Assembly: GCF_900129795.1 (NCBI RefSeq)
Contig: NZ_FQWW01000005.1
Span: forward strand, 186,001-250,000
Reading direction: 5' to 3'
DNA from: Flavobacterium sp. CF108
Lineage (GTDB): Bacteria; Bacteroidota; Bacteroidia; Flavobacteriales; Flavobacteriaceae
DNA length: 64,000 nucleotides
The notes under the pieces were generated by a model that saw only the letters and a program-made list of their open reading frames with translations, did no database searches and was not told the DNA's origin. Shown in pieces: positions 8,502-18,187 of the stretch. The stretch's first letter is position 1; each line of letters starts with the position of its first letter. The position numbers and the translations under genes were made by a program.

Positions 8502-9047
8502 ATGAAAAAACAAATTATACTGCTATTTTTATTTGTTGGAATATTTCATGTTTCGGCACAAAAATATGCGACAAAAACAGGAAACTTAAAGTTTGAAGCT
8601 TCTGTTGCTTCTTTTGAGGAAGTTGCTGCAGAAAACAAAAACACATCAGCCATTTTAGATTCAGGAACGGGAGATATTGCAGTGTTAACACTTATGAAAG
8701 GATTTCGGTTTAAAGTGGCCTTAATGGAAGAACATTTTAATGAAAATTATGTAGAATCGGATAAGTTTCCAAAAGCATCATTTAAAGGAAAAATCGAAGA
8801 TTTTGATGCTTCAAAACTTTCATCAACAGCTAAAGCAGTTAAAATTTCGGGAGATTTAACGCTGCACGGAAAAACAAAAAAAATTACTGCAAATGCCAAA
8901 ATTTCAAAATCTGATGATAAGATTACAGTAACAGGAAGTTTTGAGGCAAAAGCAGAAGACTTTGATATTGAAATTCCAAAACTGGTTTCTAAAAAAGTTG
9001 CAGATAAAGTAAATGTAAGTTTTAACCTGTCGCTTACAAAAATGTAA
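8502..9047 (+). CDS. YceI-family periplasmic lipocalin-like protein
   Basis: 181 residues. Signal peptide 1-19 (ends HVSA). The family pattern is clear: KTGNLKFEAS, FRVALM-like FRFKVALMEEHFNENY, then KFPKASFKGKI and LTLHGKTKKI, and C-terminal strands ending VNVSFNLSLTKM. YceI proteins form an extended lipocalin barrel that binds long isoprenoids such as quinones. Last gene of the operon that starts at 5823. A quinone-like ligand beside a cytochrome c fits electron transfer at the envelope, though that is inference. Confidence 0.9.
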   Translation: MKKQIILLFLFVGIFHVSAQKYATKTGNLKFEASVASFEEVAAENKNTSAILDSGTGDIAVLTLMKGFRFKVALMEEHFNENYVESDKFPKASFKGKIEDFDASKLSSTAKAVKISGDLTLHGKTKKITANAKISKSDDKITVTGSFEAKAEDFDIEIPKLVSKKVADKVNVSFNLSLTKM

Positions 9048-9080
9048 TACTTTTTTTAGTTCATGGTTGTTAGTTATTTA

Positions 9081-9110
9081 AAAGTGCTAAATTTTTCAAT
9101 TTAGCACTTT
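9081..9110. terminator. Bidirectional intrinsic terminator
   Basis: Thirteen-base arms AAAGTGCTAAATT and its complement around a TTTC loop, with T-rich flanks on both sides. It lies between the convergent yceI and aldo/keto reductase genes and should stop both. Confidence 0.85.
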
Positions 9111-9125
9111 TATGTTTTTAAATGA

Positions 9126-10157
<1,032 letters not shown>

Positions 10158-10252
10158 TTAATAAAACCAGTCGTATATAATACAGATTACTGCTATTATT
10201 ACCATTTTTACTGATTTGAATAATCACGCTAAGTTATTAAGAATCTGAATAG

Positions 10253-10260
10253 TATATTTG
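10253..10260 (+). promoter_or_regulatory. -7 element of the AraC gene
   Basis: TATATTTG fits TAnnTTTG, 25 bases before the ATG at 10286. The -33 box is not obvious. Confidence 0.45.
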
Positions 10261-10285
10261 TGTAGATATTTTTTTTAAATAGATC

Positions 10286-11179
10286 ATGGACCAATTAAAA
10301 CTAGAACAAGTTACACAGTACAATCAGTTAAAAGGTGTTGAAACGCAGCATCCTTTAATTAGTGTTTTTGATAATTCTAATAGTAACGCATTACCCAATA
10401 ATACGCGCCTGCACTTCGGTTTTTATGCTGTATTTTTAAAAGCAGGTCATTGCGGCGAATTAAAATACGGACGTAATAATTACGACTACGATGATGGTAC
10501 AATGGTTTTTGTAGCACCCGGACAAGTGCTTGAGGTTAATAATACAGACAATTATAAATCGACAGGTTTGACCTTACTTTTTCATCCTGATTTGATAAAG
10601 GGAACTGCTCTGGCTAAAAATATAAATCAATATTCGTTTTTTTCTTATGATTCGCATGAAGCGCTTCATTTATCGTTAAAAGAACAGCAAATCATAAAAG
10701 ATTTATTTAGTAAATTAGAATATGAATTAAGCCAGTCTATTGATAAACACAGCAAAAATATTATAAGCAATACAATTGATTTGCTTTTAAATCATTGCGT
10801 GCGTTTTTATGACAGACAGTTTATAACCCGCGAAAACATCAATTCTGATATTTTATCAAAATTTGAGAATTTGTTAAACGATTATTTTCAATCAGAAATG
10901 GCACAAGATTCAGGACTGCCTTCTGTTGGCTATTTTGCAGATCATTTGCATCTTTCTTCTAATTATTTTGGAGATTTAATCAAAAAAGAAACAGGGAAAT
11001 CGGCTCAGGAACACATTCATCTTAAGTTGATAAATCTGGCCAAAGAACGAATTTTCGATGCAGAAAAATCAGTTAGTCAGATTGCCTCAGAATTAGGGTT
11101 TAAATATCCGCAGCATTTCAACCGAATGTTTAAAAAGAATACCGGTTACACACCAATTGAATATAGAAACCTAAACTAA
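10286..11179 (+). CDS. AraC-family transcriptional regulator
   Basis: 297 residues. N-terminal cupin-like sensing domain (about 40-110: KAGHCGELKYG, GTMVFVAPGQVLEV) and a C-terminal double helix-turn-helix (about 200-297), with GYFADHLHLSSNYFGDLIKKETG and SQIASELGFKYPQHFNRMFKK. The final segment, TGYTPIEYR, is the AraC family signature. It is divergent from the aldo/keto reductase and only 4 bp before the antiporter gene, so it may regulate both. Confidence 0.92.
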   Translation: MDQLKLEQVTQYNQLKGVETQHPLISVFDNSNSNALPNNTRLHFGFYAVFLKAGHCGELKYGRNNYDYDDGTMVFVAPGQVLEVNNTDNYKSTGLTLLFHPDLIKGTALAKNINQYSFFSYDSHEALHLSLKEQQIIKDLFSKLEYELSQSIDKHSKNIISNTIDLLLNHCVRFYDRQFITRENINSDILSKFENLLNDYFQSEMAQDSGLPSVGYFADHLHLSSNYFGDLIKKETGKSAQEHIHLKLINLAKERIFDAEKSVSQIASELGFKYPQHFNRMFKKNTGYTPIEYRNLN

Positions 11180-11183
11180 ACGA

Positions 11184-12755
11184 ATGCTGGACGACTTTCC
11201 ATTTTATCTCGGTCTTTTAATTATCATTTTATTGCTCATTATGCTGGGCAATAAAATAAAAGTAGCTTATCCTGTACTTTTAGTATTGGCAGGATTGGTG
11301 ATCAGTTTTATTCCGGGCATTCCCGCTATAAATATTGAGCCGGAACTTATCTTTTTTATTTTCCTTCCTCCTCTATTATACGAAGCAGCGTGGACAATTT
11401 CATGGAAAGAGTTGTGGCGCTGGCGGCGAATTATTACAAGTTTTGCTTTTATTGTCGTTTTTATCTCGGCCCTTTCAGTCGCATTAGTGGCTAATTATAT
11501 TATTCCCGGATTTTCATTAGCGCTAGGTTTTGTTTTGGGCGGAATTGTTTCACCGCCGGATGCCGTAAGTGCCGGAGCGATTTTAAAATTTGTTAAGGTA
11601 CCCAAAACCATTTCGTCCATATTAGAAGGCGAAAGTTTATTGAATGATGCTTCGTCCCTGATTATTTTCAGATTTGCGATGATTGCCGTAGCGACCGAGC
11701 AGTTTATATTTTATAAAGCAGCAATTAGTTTTAGCTGGATGATTTTTGGCGGCGTTGCCATTGGTTTATTAATTGGCTGGCTTTTTATGAAAGCGCACAA
11801 ATACCTGCCAACAGATGCTAATGCCGATATTGTGCTGTCCTTATTAACGCCATACATTATTTATCTGGCGGCTGAAGAAGTTCATAGTTCAGGAGTCTTA
11901 GCAGTTGTAAGCTGCGGATTGCTTTTGTCTAATAACCGACATCGTTTTTTGAGCAGCAGATCGCGGATACAAGGCGTAAATGTTTGGGAAAGTCTTTGTT
12001 TTATTTTAAACGGATTGGTCTTTATGCTGATTGGTTTAGATTTACCCCAAATTACAAAAGGACTTGAAGGTGTAAGTCTTTTAACAGCAATTGGATATGG
12101 CGTACTAATTACGGTTGTTTTAATTGTAAGCCGAATGATATCTTCTTACGGTGCGGTAATTGTCACCTTAATTGCCCGAAATTTTATCACAGTTGCCGAC
12201 AGAAGACATCCCGGTTACAAAACGCCTTTTATTCTCGGCTGGACGGGAATGCGTGGCGTTGTATCATTGGCAGCGGCATTATCTATACCCGTTTATTTGA
12301 ATAATGGCAATGGGTTTCCGCAGCGAAATCTTATTTTATTTATCACTTTTATAGTTATTCTTTTGACTTTATTAATTCAGGGATTAACGCTTCCTTATTT
12401 TATCCGAAAAATTAAACTCCCTAATATCTATGATGTACCTCGTGAAGAAGCTTATCATCAAATACGACAAGAATTAGCTGAATTTGCTTTACACTATTTA
12501 AAAACGAATTATGACGGTCAGGTAGAAAATAACACTTCATTGCAGCATCTTATTCAAAAATGGGAACAGCATATTAAAGGAATCGATGATGAATCGATAA
12601 GTCAGGATCTTAAACATATTTATCTTGATTTATTAAATCAGCAGAGACAATGGCTCATCAATAGAAATAAAGAAGACCAGACTTTAGATGAATCTATTAT
12701 TCGCAGGCAGATGCATTATCTGGATATTGAAGAAGAAAAACTGCGATATCTTTAG
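11184..12755 (+). CDS. CPA1-type Na+(K+)/H+ antiporter
   Basis: 523 residues. About twelve membrane helices up to residue 405, then a cytoplasmic tail of 115 residues that is helical and charged. Family motifs: LPPLLYEAAW near the start, GGIVSPPDAVSAGAILK, EGESLLNDASSLI with the ion-binding Asn-Asp pair, and GWTGMRGVVSLAAALSIP. It exchanges cytoplasmic sodium or potassium for protons and supports pH and salt homeostasis. Its ATG follows the AraC stop by 4 bp, so the two are co-transcribed. A strong terminator follows. Confidence 0.93.
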   Translation: MLDDFPFYLGLLIIILLLIMLGNKIKVAYPVLLVLAGLVISFIPGIPAINIEPELIFFIFLPPLLYEAAWTISWKELWRWRRIITSFAFIVVFISALSVALVANYIIPGFSLALGFVLGGIVSPPDAVSAGAILKFVKVPKTISSILEGESLLNDASSLIIFRFAMIAVATEQFIFYKAAISFSWMIFGGVAIGLLIGWLFMKAHKYLPTDANADIVLSLLTPYIIYLAAEEVHSSGVLAVVSCGLLLSNNRHRFLSSRSRIQGVNVWESLCFILNGLVFMLIGLDLPQITKGLEGVSLLTAIGYGVLITVVLIVSRMISSYGAVIVTLIARNFITVADRRHPGYKTPFILGWTGMRGVVSLAAALSIPVYLNNGNGFPQRNLILFITFIVILLTLLIQGLTLPYFIRKIKLPNIYDVPREEAYHQIRQELAEFALHYLKTNYDGQVENNTSLQHLIQKWEQHIKGIDDESISQDLKHIYLDLLNQQRQWLINRNKEDQTLDESIIRRQMHYLDIEEEKLRYL

Positions 12756-12765
12756 ATTTAACAAT

Positions 12766-12798
12766 AAAAAAACAGCCCCTAGTTGGGGCTGTTTTTTT
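12766..12798. terminator. Bidirectional intrinsic terminator
   Basis: AACAGCCCC, a TAGTT loop, and GGGGCTGTT with A and T runs outside. It separates the convergent antiporter and alpha/beta hydrolase genes. Confidence 0.9.
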
Positions 12799-12821
12799 AT
12801 TAAGACTAAAAAGTTTTCGTC

Positions 12822-13793
12822 TTATTTAGGAAGTTTAGCAAGAAATTTTAAAATATCATTTCCTATTTCGTTTACATGTGTTTCAAGCGCAAAATGTCCG
12901 GTATCATAAAATTTTACCTCAGCATTTGGATTGTCTTTTTTATACGCTTTTGCTCCGGCAGGTAAAAAATAAGGATCTTTATCTCCCCAAACAGCCAGAA
13001 TCATTGGTTTTTTAGTTCTAAAATATTCCTGAAATTTTGGATAAAGTGCCACATTAGTTCTGTAATCTTTTACAAGATCAAGCTGAATTTCAATATTTCC
13101 CAGACGATCTAAAAAGTGCTGATCCAGTATATAAGTTTCTGGAGCAATAAGACTTTTATCCGCTACTCCGTGAAAGTATTGAAACTGGGTAACTTCTTTA
13201 GAAACAAAAATATTAAGTGCGTCACGATTGGCTTGTGTTGGCTCTTTCCAATATTTCTGAATTGGATTCCATTCGCTGCTTAAACCTTCTTCATACGCAT
13301 TTCCGTTTTGAGAGATGATTCCCGTAATTTTTTCCGGATTTGCCAAAGCAAGTCTAAAACCCGTTGGCGCTCCGTAATCAAATACATAAATCGCAAAACG
13401 TTTTAAACCAAGCTGATCGATAAAGCCCTGCATTGTTTTAGCCAAATTATCAAAAGTGTAGGCAAACTGCGTATGATCTGGCGCATCAGAATAACCAAAT
13501 CCAGGTAAATCTGGAGCAATCACACGGTATTTTTTACTTAAAATAGGAATCAGGTTTCTATACATATGCGATGAAGTTGGATATCCATGAAGCAATAATA
13601 CAACTGGCGCATCTTTTGGGCCCGCTTCACGATAAAAAATATTCAGGCCGTCTACCTTTGTGGTATTAAAATGTACTGCCTGAATTTCAGTATTACTTTT
13701 TGCTGCAGAAGATTTTTCTTGTGCATTTGCATCTATTCCGGGCAGCGCTGTTAAAGTCAATATTAGCACTGCAGACTTAATTGTGTTTTTCAT
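12822..13793 (-). CDS. Exported alpha/beta hydrolase, epoxide hydrolase/dehalogenase type
   Basis: 323 residues from the ATG at 13793. A TTG start 21 bases upstream is possible in frame but would fall inside a TAAATTTG promoter element, so it is rejected. Signal peptide ends DANA or NAQ. Motifs: oxyanion HGYPTSSHMYR, then APDLPGFGYSD, and the nucleophile elbow VFDYGAP, where the nucleophile is Asp, not Ser. The acid lies near WGDKDPYF and the His in DTGHFALETH. An Asp nucleophile points to epoxide hydrolases or haloalkane dehalogenases. It is divergent from a LysR gene that probably controls it. Confidence 0.9.
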   Translation of the reverse strand: MKNTIKSAVLILTLTALPGIDANAQEKSSAAKSNTEIQAVHFNTTKVDGLNIFYREAGPKDAPVVLLLHGYPTSSHMYRNLIPILSKKYRVIAPDLPGFGYSDAPDHTQFAYTFDNLAKTMQGFIDQLGLKRFAIYVFDYGAPTGFRLALANPEKITGIISQNGNAYEEGLSSEWNPIQKYWKEPTQANRDALNIFVSKEVTQFQYFHGVADKSLIAPETYILDQHFLDRLGNIEIQLDLVKDYRTNVALYPKFQEYFRTKKPMILAVWGDKDPYFLPAGAKAYKKDNPNAEVKFYDTGHFALETHVNEIGNDILKFLAKLPK

Positions 13794-13882
13794 ATTTTCA
13801 ATTGTTTGACACAAATTTACTTTGTATTTTTGATATCTAAATATGATATGTTGTGATCATATTAATCACTAATAATGATGTT
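13794..13882. promoter_or_regulatory. Divergent promoter/operator between hydrolase and LysR genes
   Basis: The 89-bp gap holds a minus-strand TAAATTTG -7 element for the hydrolase (about 13812-13819). It also has two small dyads: ATATC and GATAT separated by 7 bases (around 13834-13850), and TGAT/ATCA around 13853-13867. LysR regulators bind T-N11-A dyads in this position. The fit is plausible but short. Confidence 0.4.
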
Positions 13883-14755
13883 ATGAATAGTAATGATCTT
13901 AAAATATTTGAAGCTGCCGCAACACTCGGAAGCTTTACAAAAGCTGCAGAAGCTACTTTTACCGTACAATCGAATGTTACGGCGCGCATAAAAAGTCTGG
14001 AAGAAGAATTTGAAACCGAACTTTTCAAAAGAGTTTCCCGCAAAGTTGTACTTACGGAAGCCGGCGAAACATTATTAAAATATGCCAAGAAAATAGGAAA
14101 TCTGTTGAATGACGCAAAAAATGATATTCAGAATTCAGATCAGATTGGAGGAACGGTACGTATTGGCTGTATTGAAACTACGATGGCATTAAAAGCGCCT
14201 GATATTATTAATAGTTTTAGCGAAAATTATCCTGCGGTTGAACTTGAGTTTCATTCGGCAGCATTATCGACACTTGTTCATGATGTATTAAATTATAAAT
14301 TGGATGCTGCGTTTGTTATAGCGCCAATAAATATTCCCGAACTGGAACAAGTAGTCGTGCGCAACGAAAAGCTGCTTATACTTTCTCCATCTGGAACAAA
14401 TAAATTGGAAGATATTCTTAACGAAGATCCTTTAAAAATTGTAGTTTTTGAAAAAGGCTGTGTTTTTAGATCCAGACTTGAAACCTGGTTAAGTTCAAAA
14501 GGAATCACGCGCTACAAAAGCACCGTGCTTAATTCAATTGAAGGAATTATCAATTTTGTTGAAGCAGGTTTAGGAATCAGCATTCTCCCAGAAGAAGTAA
14601 TTAATACGTATTACAGCGGCAGGAATATAAAAACTTTTCCGGTAAGCAAAGAGTTGAACACAATGACAACTTTATTAGTTTACCGAAATGAAGAACTCCA
14701 TTCTAAAGCACTAAATGCTTTTATAGAGCAATACAGAGAGCCATCTGTAGTTTAA
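13883..14755 (+). CDS. LysR-family transcriptional regulator
   Basis: 290 residues from the ATG at 13883; an upstream GTG at 13853 would add ten residues without family support. The N-terminal winged helix-turn-helix starts directly with NSNDLKIFEAAATLGSFTKAAE and VQSNVTARIKSLEEE. The effector domain (about 85-285) has GTVRIGCIETTMA and GLGISILPEEV. It is divergent from the Asp-type hydrolase, its probable target. Confidence 0.93.
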   Translation: MNSNDLKIFEAAATLGSFTKAAEATFTVQSNVTARIKSLEEEFETELFKRVSRKVVLTEAGETLLKYAKKIGNLLNDAKNDIQNSDQIGGTVRIGCIETTMALKAPDIINSFSENYPAVELEFHSAALSTLVHDVLNYKLDAAFVIAPINIPELEQVVVRNEKLLILSPSGTNKLEDILNEDPLKIVVFEKGCVFRSRLETWLSSKGITRYKSTVLNSIEGIINFVEAGLGISILPEEVINTYYSGRNIKTFPVSKELNTMTTLLVYRNEELHSKALNAFIEQYREPSVV

Positions 14756-14984
14756 ACTTTGAACTCTGATATCCTTTTAAAATAAATAGAGAAAGAAAAC
14801 ACAGCCAAATAGTTCATAAAAAAGTTTTTTTTAGTTACCAAAATCATTAACTTGTTATAGAATTAGAACTAATACCACCGTATTTATGCGGTTTATTTCT
14901 AGATTTTTCAAAACAAATTATACCCGAAGTAATTTTTCTAACACTAGAAAATCCACTTACTCATTGTACTAAAAAAACAAAACT

Positions 14985-16451
14985 ATGCGAGTATCAGTAG
15001 TCCGAAAAAGTATAAAATTCACCCCAGATTCCAGAAGAGTTGTTGCCCGATATTTTATGAACGGTTATGAACGAACCCAGCAAATGGTACTTCGGATTAT
15101 GACATTGGATGAAAAACAAGTGTTGGAAACTTTAGAGCAGACGCTTCGTGAATTTGCCAGACGTCATCGCAATATTTCGGCTATATTTTTTAGACACTGC
15201 GAAAAAATCAGGCCTATTATCGAAGCCATGCAGGTCGATTATGAAGCGATGTCTTTGAATCGAAAAATGCTTATTGGTTCTTATTGTACTATGGAATATG
15301 CGATAGAATCTGCAGCCATTTTTAATCCCTCCATTGTAGAAGATTTTGATCAGTCGGGTTTAGAAGTTGGCGAAAAACGAGTTATTATTTCTTTTCGTGC
15401 TACGGGCGAAGGCCATATTTCATCTATTGTTTTTAGACGAGGAATTCTGGACAGAGACAACAATTTGCAGATCATGAAAATTGGCCATCATATTGACAAG
15501 GCTGAAATTGAACATAAAACTTTATTCAATAAAGAGCGCTTTTTGACTAAGCTGATCGAAATGCATACGCAGGACAAATATATCGATCAAATCATGCAGG
15601 GTTTGCCGGATGAATTTGAGTTTGCTATTCTTAAAAATTTACTGACTACGGCTTTAAGCGATCCGATAATTCTTCAGGAAAGAAGAGTTGCGCTCGAAGA
15701 AATTCTTTGGTTAGCCAATTCATTTTATGATTTGCAATTCAAACACGATTCTGATATTACCGAACGTGTTATTTTCCCAATATCCGACTCTGAAAGCCGC
15801 GGAATTGAAGATGCGCGTTTTGTCCGTTTTACGGATGATGATGATTCTGTTCGTGTAATGGCAACTTATACTGCCTACAATGGTCATGCTATTTTACCAA
15901 AACTGATTTCTACAGAAGACTTTTATTCTTTTAGAGTAATGCCTTTACACGGAGAAGGCGCCCAAAATAAAAACCTCGCTTTGTTTCCAAGAAAAATAAA
16001 AGGAAAATATGCCATGCTTGCCCGAATCGACGGTGTAAACAATTACATTATGTATTCGAACCGCGCAACGCAATGGAACAATCCCGTTTTATTACAGCAG
16101 CCGCGTTACACCTGGGAACTTACCCAAATAGGAAATTGCGGTTCTCCGCTTTGGACAGAAGAAGGCTGGCTTGTTATTACGCACGGTGTTGGTACAATGC
16201 GCCGTTATTGCATTGGCGCGTCACTTTTTGATCTTGATGATCCGTCAAAAGAAATTGGAAGACTTAGCGAGCCTTTGCTTTCTCCGCTTGAAGACGAACG
16301 CGAAGGTTATGTTCCGAATGTGGTGTATTCCTGCGGGGCTATTATTCACAATAATAGTTTGATATTACCTTATGCTGTTTCTGATTATTCGTCTACTTAT
16401 GGCGTGGTTGATATGGTGGAATTGCTGGATGCTTTGAAGAAGAGTAAGTAA
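14985..16451 (+). CDS. Glycoside hydrolase family 130 protein
   Basis: 488 residues. GH130 enzymes are phosphorolytic or hydrolytic beta-mannosidases with a five-bladed propeller. The C-terminal two thirds carry propeller-type motifs: GIEDARFVRF, MLARIDGVNNYIMYS, GNCGSPLWTEEGWLVITHGVG and VPNVVYSCG. The N-terminal ~190 residues are helical, as in the longer GH130 members of Bacteroidota. No glycosyltransferase or mannan gene is next to it; the next gene is a Crp regulator. I cannot tell phosphorylase from hydrolase by eye. The 229-bp gap before it shows no clear regulatory motif. Confidence 0.85.
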   Translation: MRVSVVRKSIKFTPDSRRVVARYFMNGYERTQQMVLRIMTLDEKQVLETLEQTLREFARRHRNISAIFFRHCEKIRPIIEAMQVDYEAMSLNRKMLIGSYCTMEYAIESAAIFNPSIVEDFDQSGLEVGEKRVIISFRATGEGHISSIVFRRGILDRDNNLQIMKIGHHIDKAEIEHKTLFNKERFLTKLIEMHTQDKYIDQIMQGLPDEFEFAILKNLLTTALSDPIILQERRVALEEILWLANSFYDLQFKHDSDITERVIFPISDSESRGIEDARFVRFTDDDDSVRVMATYTAYNGHAILPKLISTEDFYSFRVMPLHGEGAQNKNLALFPRKIKGKYAMLARIDGVNNYIMYSNRATQWNNPVLLQQPRYTWELTQIGNCGSPLWTEEGWLVITHGVGTMRRYCIGASLFDLDDPSKEIGRLSEPLLSPLEDEREGYVPNVVYSCGAIIHNNSLILPYAVSDYSSTYGVVDMVELLDALKKSK

Positions 16452-16528
16452 CAAATTTTTCTTTTATTCAATCAGCACTAAAGTGAGATTACTTTATCTT
16501 TACCCAGATTATTCTATACCAATTAGTA

Positions 16529-17104
16529 ATGGAATCACTACGCGCTATTTTCACCGAAACCTTAGGATTAAGTTCCGATCATTTTGAAGAATTCTTAAAA
16601 GAATTGCATCTTAAAACCCTCAGGAAAAAACAACATTTAATTCAGGAAGGTTCTGTTTGTGATTTTATTGCTATCGTGATTTCGGGAACCTTGAGATCGT
16701 ATGTGCAAAATAATGACGGAGAATTTAATAACGATTTTTATCTCGAAAATAGTTTTGCCAGTGCATATACGAGTTTTTTAACACAAATGCCAACAAACTG
16801 TAATATAGAAGCTTTAACCGATGTTGAATTATATTACATCACACATAAGCAGTTTCATTCGTTGATCGAAAAAGACCCTAATTATTTAAAACTTGCTAAA
16901 TACATCTCTGATAATTATTTCATCAGAAAATGTAAAAGAGAAACATCTTTCCTAAAAAATTCTGCTGCCGAAAGATTAGAAATGATCAGAAAGCTTTATC
17001 CCGAAATTGAGCAAAAAGTACCGCAATACCATATTGCCTCCTATTTAGGAATTAAACCGGAGTCTTTAAGCCGAATAAAACTCTTAACATACATCAATAA
17101 ATAA
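16529..17104 (+). CDS. Crp/Fnr-family transcriptional regulator
   Basis: 191 residues. Cyclic-nucleotide-binding-like domain at about 15-125 (KKQHLIQEGSVCDFIAIVISGTLR) and a C-terminal helix-turn-helix at about 150-188 (HIASYLGIKPESLSRI). The arginine/glutamate phosphate cassette of true cAMP binders is not evident, as in most Bacteroidota members. It lies 52 bp before the tautomerase gene and may control it. Confidence 0.9.
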   Translation: MESLRAIFTETLGLSSDHFEEFLKELHLKTLRKKQHLIQEGSVCDFIAIVISGTLRSYVQNNDGEFNNDFYLENSFASAYTSFLTQMPTNCNIEALTDVELYYITHKQFHSLIEKDPNYLKLAKYISDNYFIRKCKRETSFLKNSAAERLEMIRKLYPEIEQKVPQYHIASYLGIKPESLSRIKLLTYINK

Positions 17105-17156
17105 GTCTGCTGTTATAATGAGCTTTGTACTTCATTAATTATTAAATATTTGAAGT

Positions 17157-17567
17157 ATGCCTATTATAAGTTTAAAAGTCAGCGGCAAGGAAGATGCTGC
17201 TTTAGCAAAAGAATTAGCGGTAATTATTAGCGGCCTTACCAAAAAGGTGCTGAATAAAAAACCCGAAGTTACGGTTGTAACGGTATCATTTGTTCCAGAG
17301 AATTTTTGGTTTATTAATTCTGAATCGCTGGGAGATTTACAAACAAAAAGTTTTCATCTTACGATTAAAATTTCCGATTCTACTAATCTAAAAAACGATA
17401 AAGCCAATTATATCGATGCTGTTCACAAGGCGTTGGCACTTCGATTAGGTGGGATTCATCCCGTAAGTTATACGGCAATCGAAGAAATGAAAGCTGATGC
17501 GTACGGTTATGAAGGATTAACTATTGAATACAAACTGATTCATAATCGTATAAAATTAGAAAAATGA
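17157..17567 (+). CDS. 4-oxalocrotonate tautomerase-family protein
   Basis: 136 residues, about twice the canonical monomer, so one chain may contain two beta-alpha-beta units. The catalytic residue in this superfamily is Pro1 exposed after Met removal, and the chain starts Met-Pro-Ile-Ile. The stretch KPEVTVVTVSFVPENFWFIN is a family-like second strand. Substrate unknown. The last 4 bases overlap the next gene (ATGA), so the two are translationally coupled. Confidence 0.8.
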   Translation: MPIISLKVSGKEDAALAKELAVIISGLTKKVLNKKPEVTVVTVSFVPENFWFINSESLGDLQTKSFHLTIKISDSTNLKNDKANYIDAVHKALALRLGGIHPVSYTAIEEMKADAYGYEGLTIEYKLIHNRIKLEK

Positions 17568-18112
17568 AACATATAAAACCATTGATTTTTGGTTGTTTGA
17601 TTCTAATTCAAAATACAAACGCACAGCAAAAAACAGATAACAAAAAAGAAATAAATGTCATTATAGAAAAGTACAGCGAAAGCGTGATTAAAAGAGATTC
17701 TATCGCGTTTTACGATTTATTTAATGACGGAACTGTTACTTGGTGCGCTGCGCTTATGGATAAATCACAAAATAAAGAAATAGAAACAAACGGAAAAGAA
17801 AAAGCCCGATCGAATTATTTTTCCGGAAGTTATAAAGGTTTTATGAGAAGTTTATTCCGCCACCAATCTACCGAAGATAAATTTAACAACATTCATATTA
17901 TTGAAGATGGAACTGTCGCCGCCGTAACAATGGATTATAGTTTTTGGGCCGATAATAAAATGACCAATTTTGGAGGTAAATATTTAACTCTAATAAAAAG
18001 AGACGGCAAATGGAAAATTACCAGCGTCATTTATTCCTTAGAACTAACCTCTTATTTTGAACAGCCTTCGCTTATAAACAGAAAAAAAGAAAAGAAATTA
18101 CAATTACTATAA
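17564..18112 (+). CDS. Exported NTF2-like (SnoaL/DUF4440-type) protein
   Basis: 182 residues. Signal peptide ends NTNAQ. The mature part is one cone-shaped NTF2-like domain: INVIIEKYSESVIKRDSIAFYDLFNDGTV opens the helix, and NIHIIEDGTVAAVTMDYSFW, KYLTLIKRDGKWKITSVIY form the sheet. Such folds bind small hydrophobic molecules or act as isomerases. It overlaps the tautomerase gene by 4 bp, suggesting a shared small-molecule pathway, although one is exported and the other is not. Confidence 0.8.
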   Translation: MKHIKPLIFGCLILIQNTNAQQKTDNKKEINVIIEKYSESVIKRDSIAFYDLFNDGTVTWCAALMDKSQNKEIETNGKEKARSNYFSGSYKGFMRSLFRHQSTEDKFNNIHIIEDGTVAAVTMDYSFWADNKMTNFGGKYLTLIKRDGKWKITSVIYSLELTSYFEQPSLINRKKEKKLQLL

Positions 18113-18132
18113 AGTCTTAACTCAGAAAAACA

Positions 18133-18165
18133 AAACCCTTAAACATTGATTTGTTTAAGGGCTTT
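18133..18165. terminator. Intrinsic terminator between convergent genes
   Basis: CCCTTAAAC (18136-18144), an 8-base loop, and GTTTAAGGG (18153-18161), flanked by A and T rich bases. It ends the NTF2-like gene on the plus strand and the SDR gene on the minus strand. Confidence 0.8.
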
Positions 18166-18187
18166 ATAGTTTTAAAACTCAGAATAA

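Noticed and set aside
13853..13882. Upstream GTG start for the LysR gene
   Set aside because: Adds ten residues outside the family pattern and falls in the likely operator.
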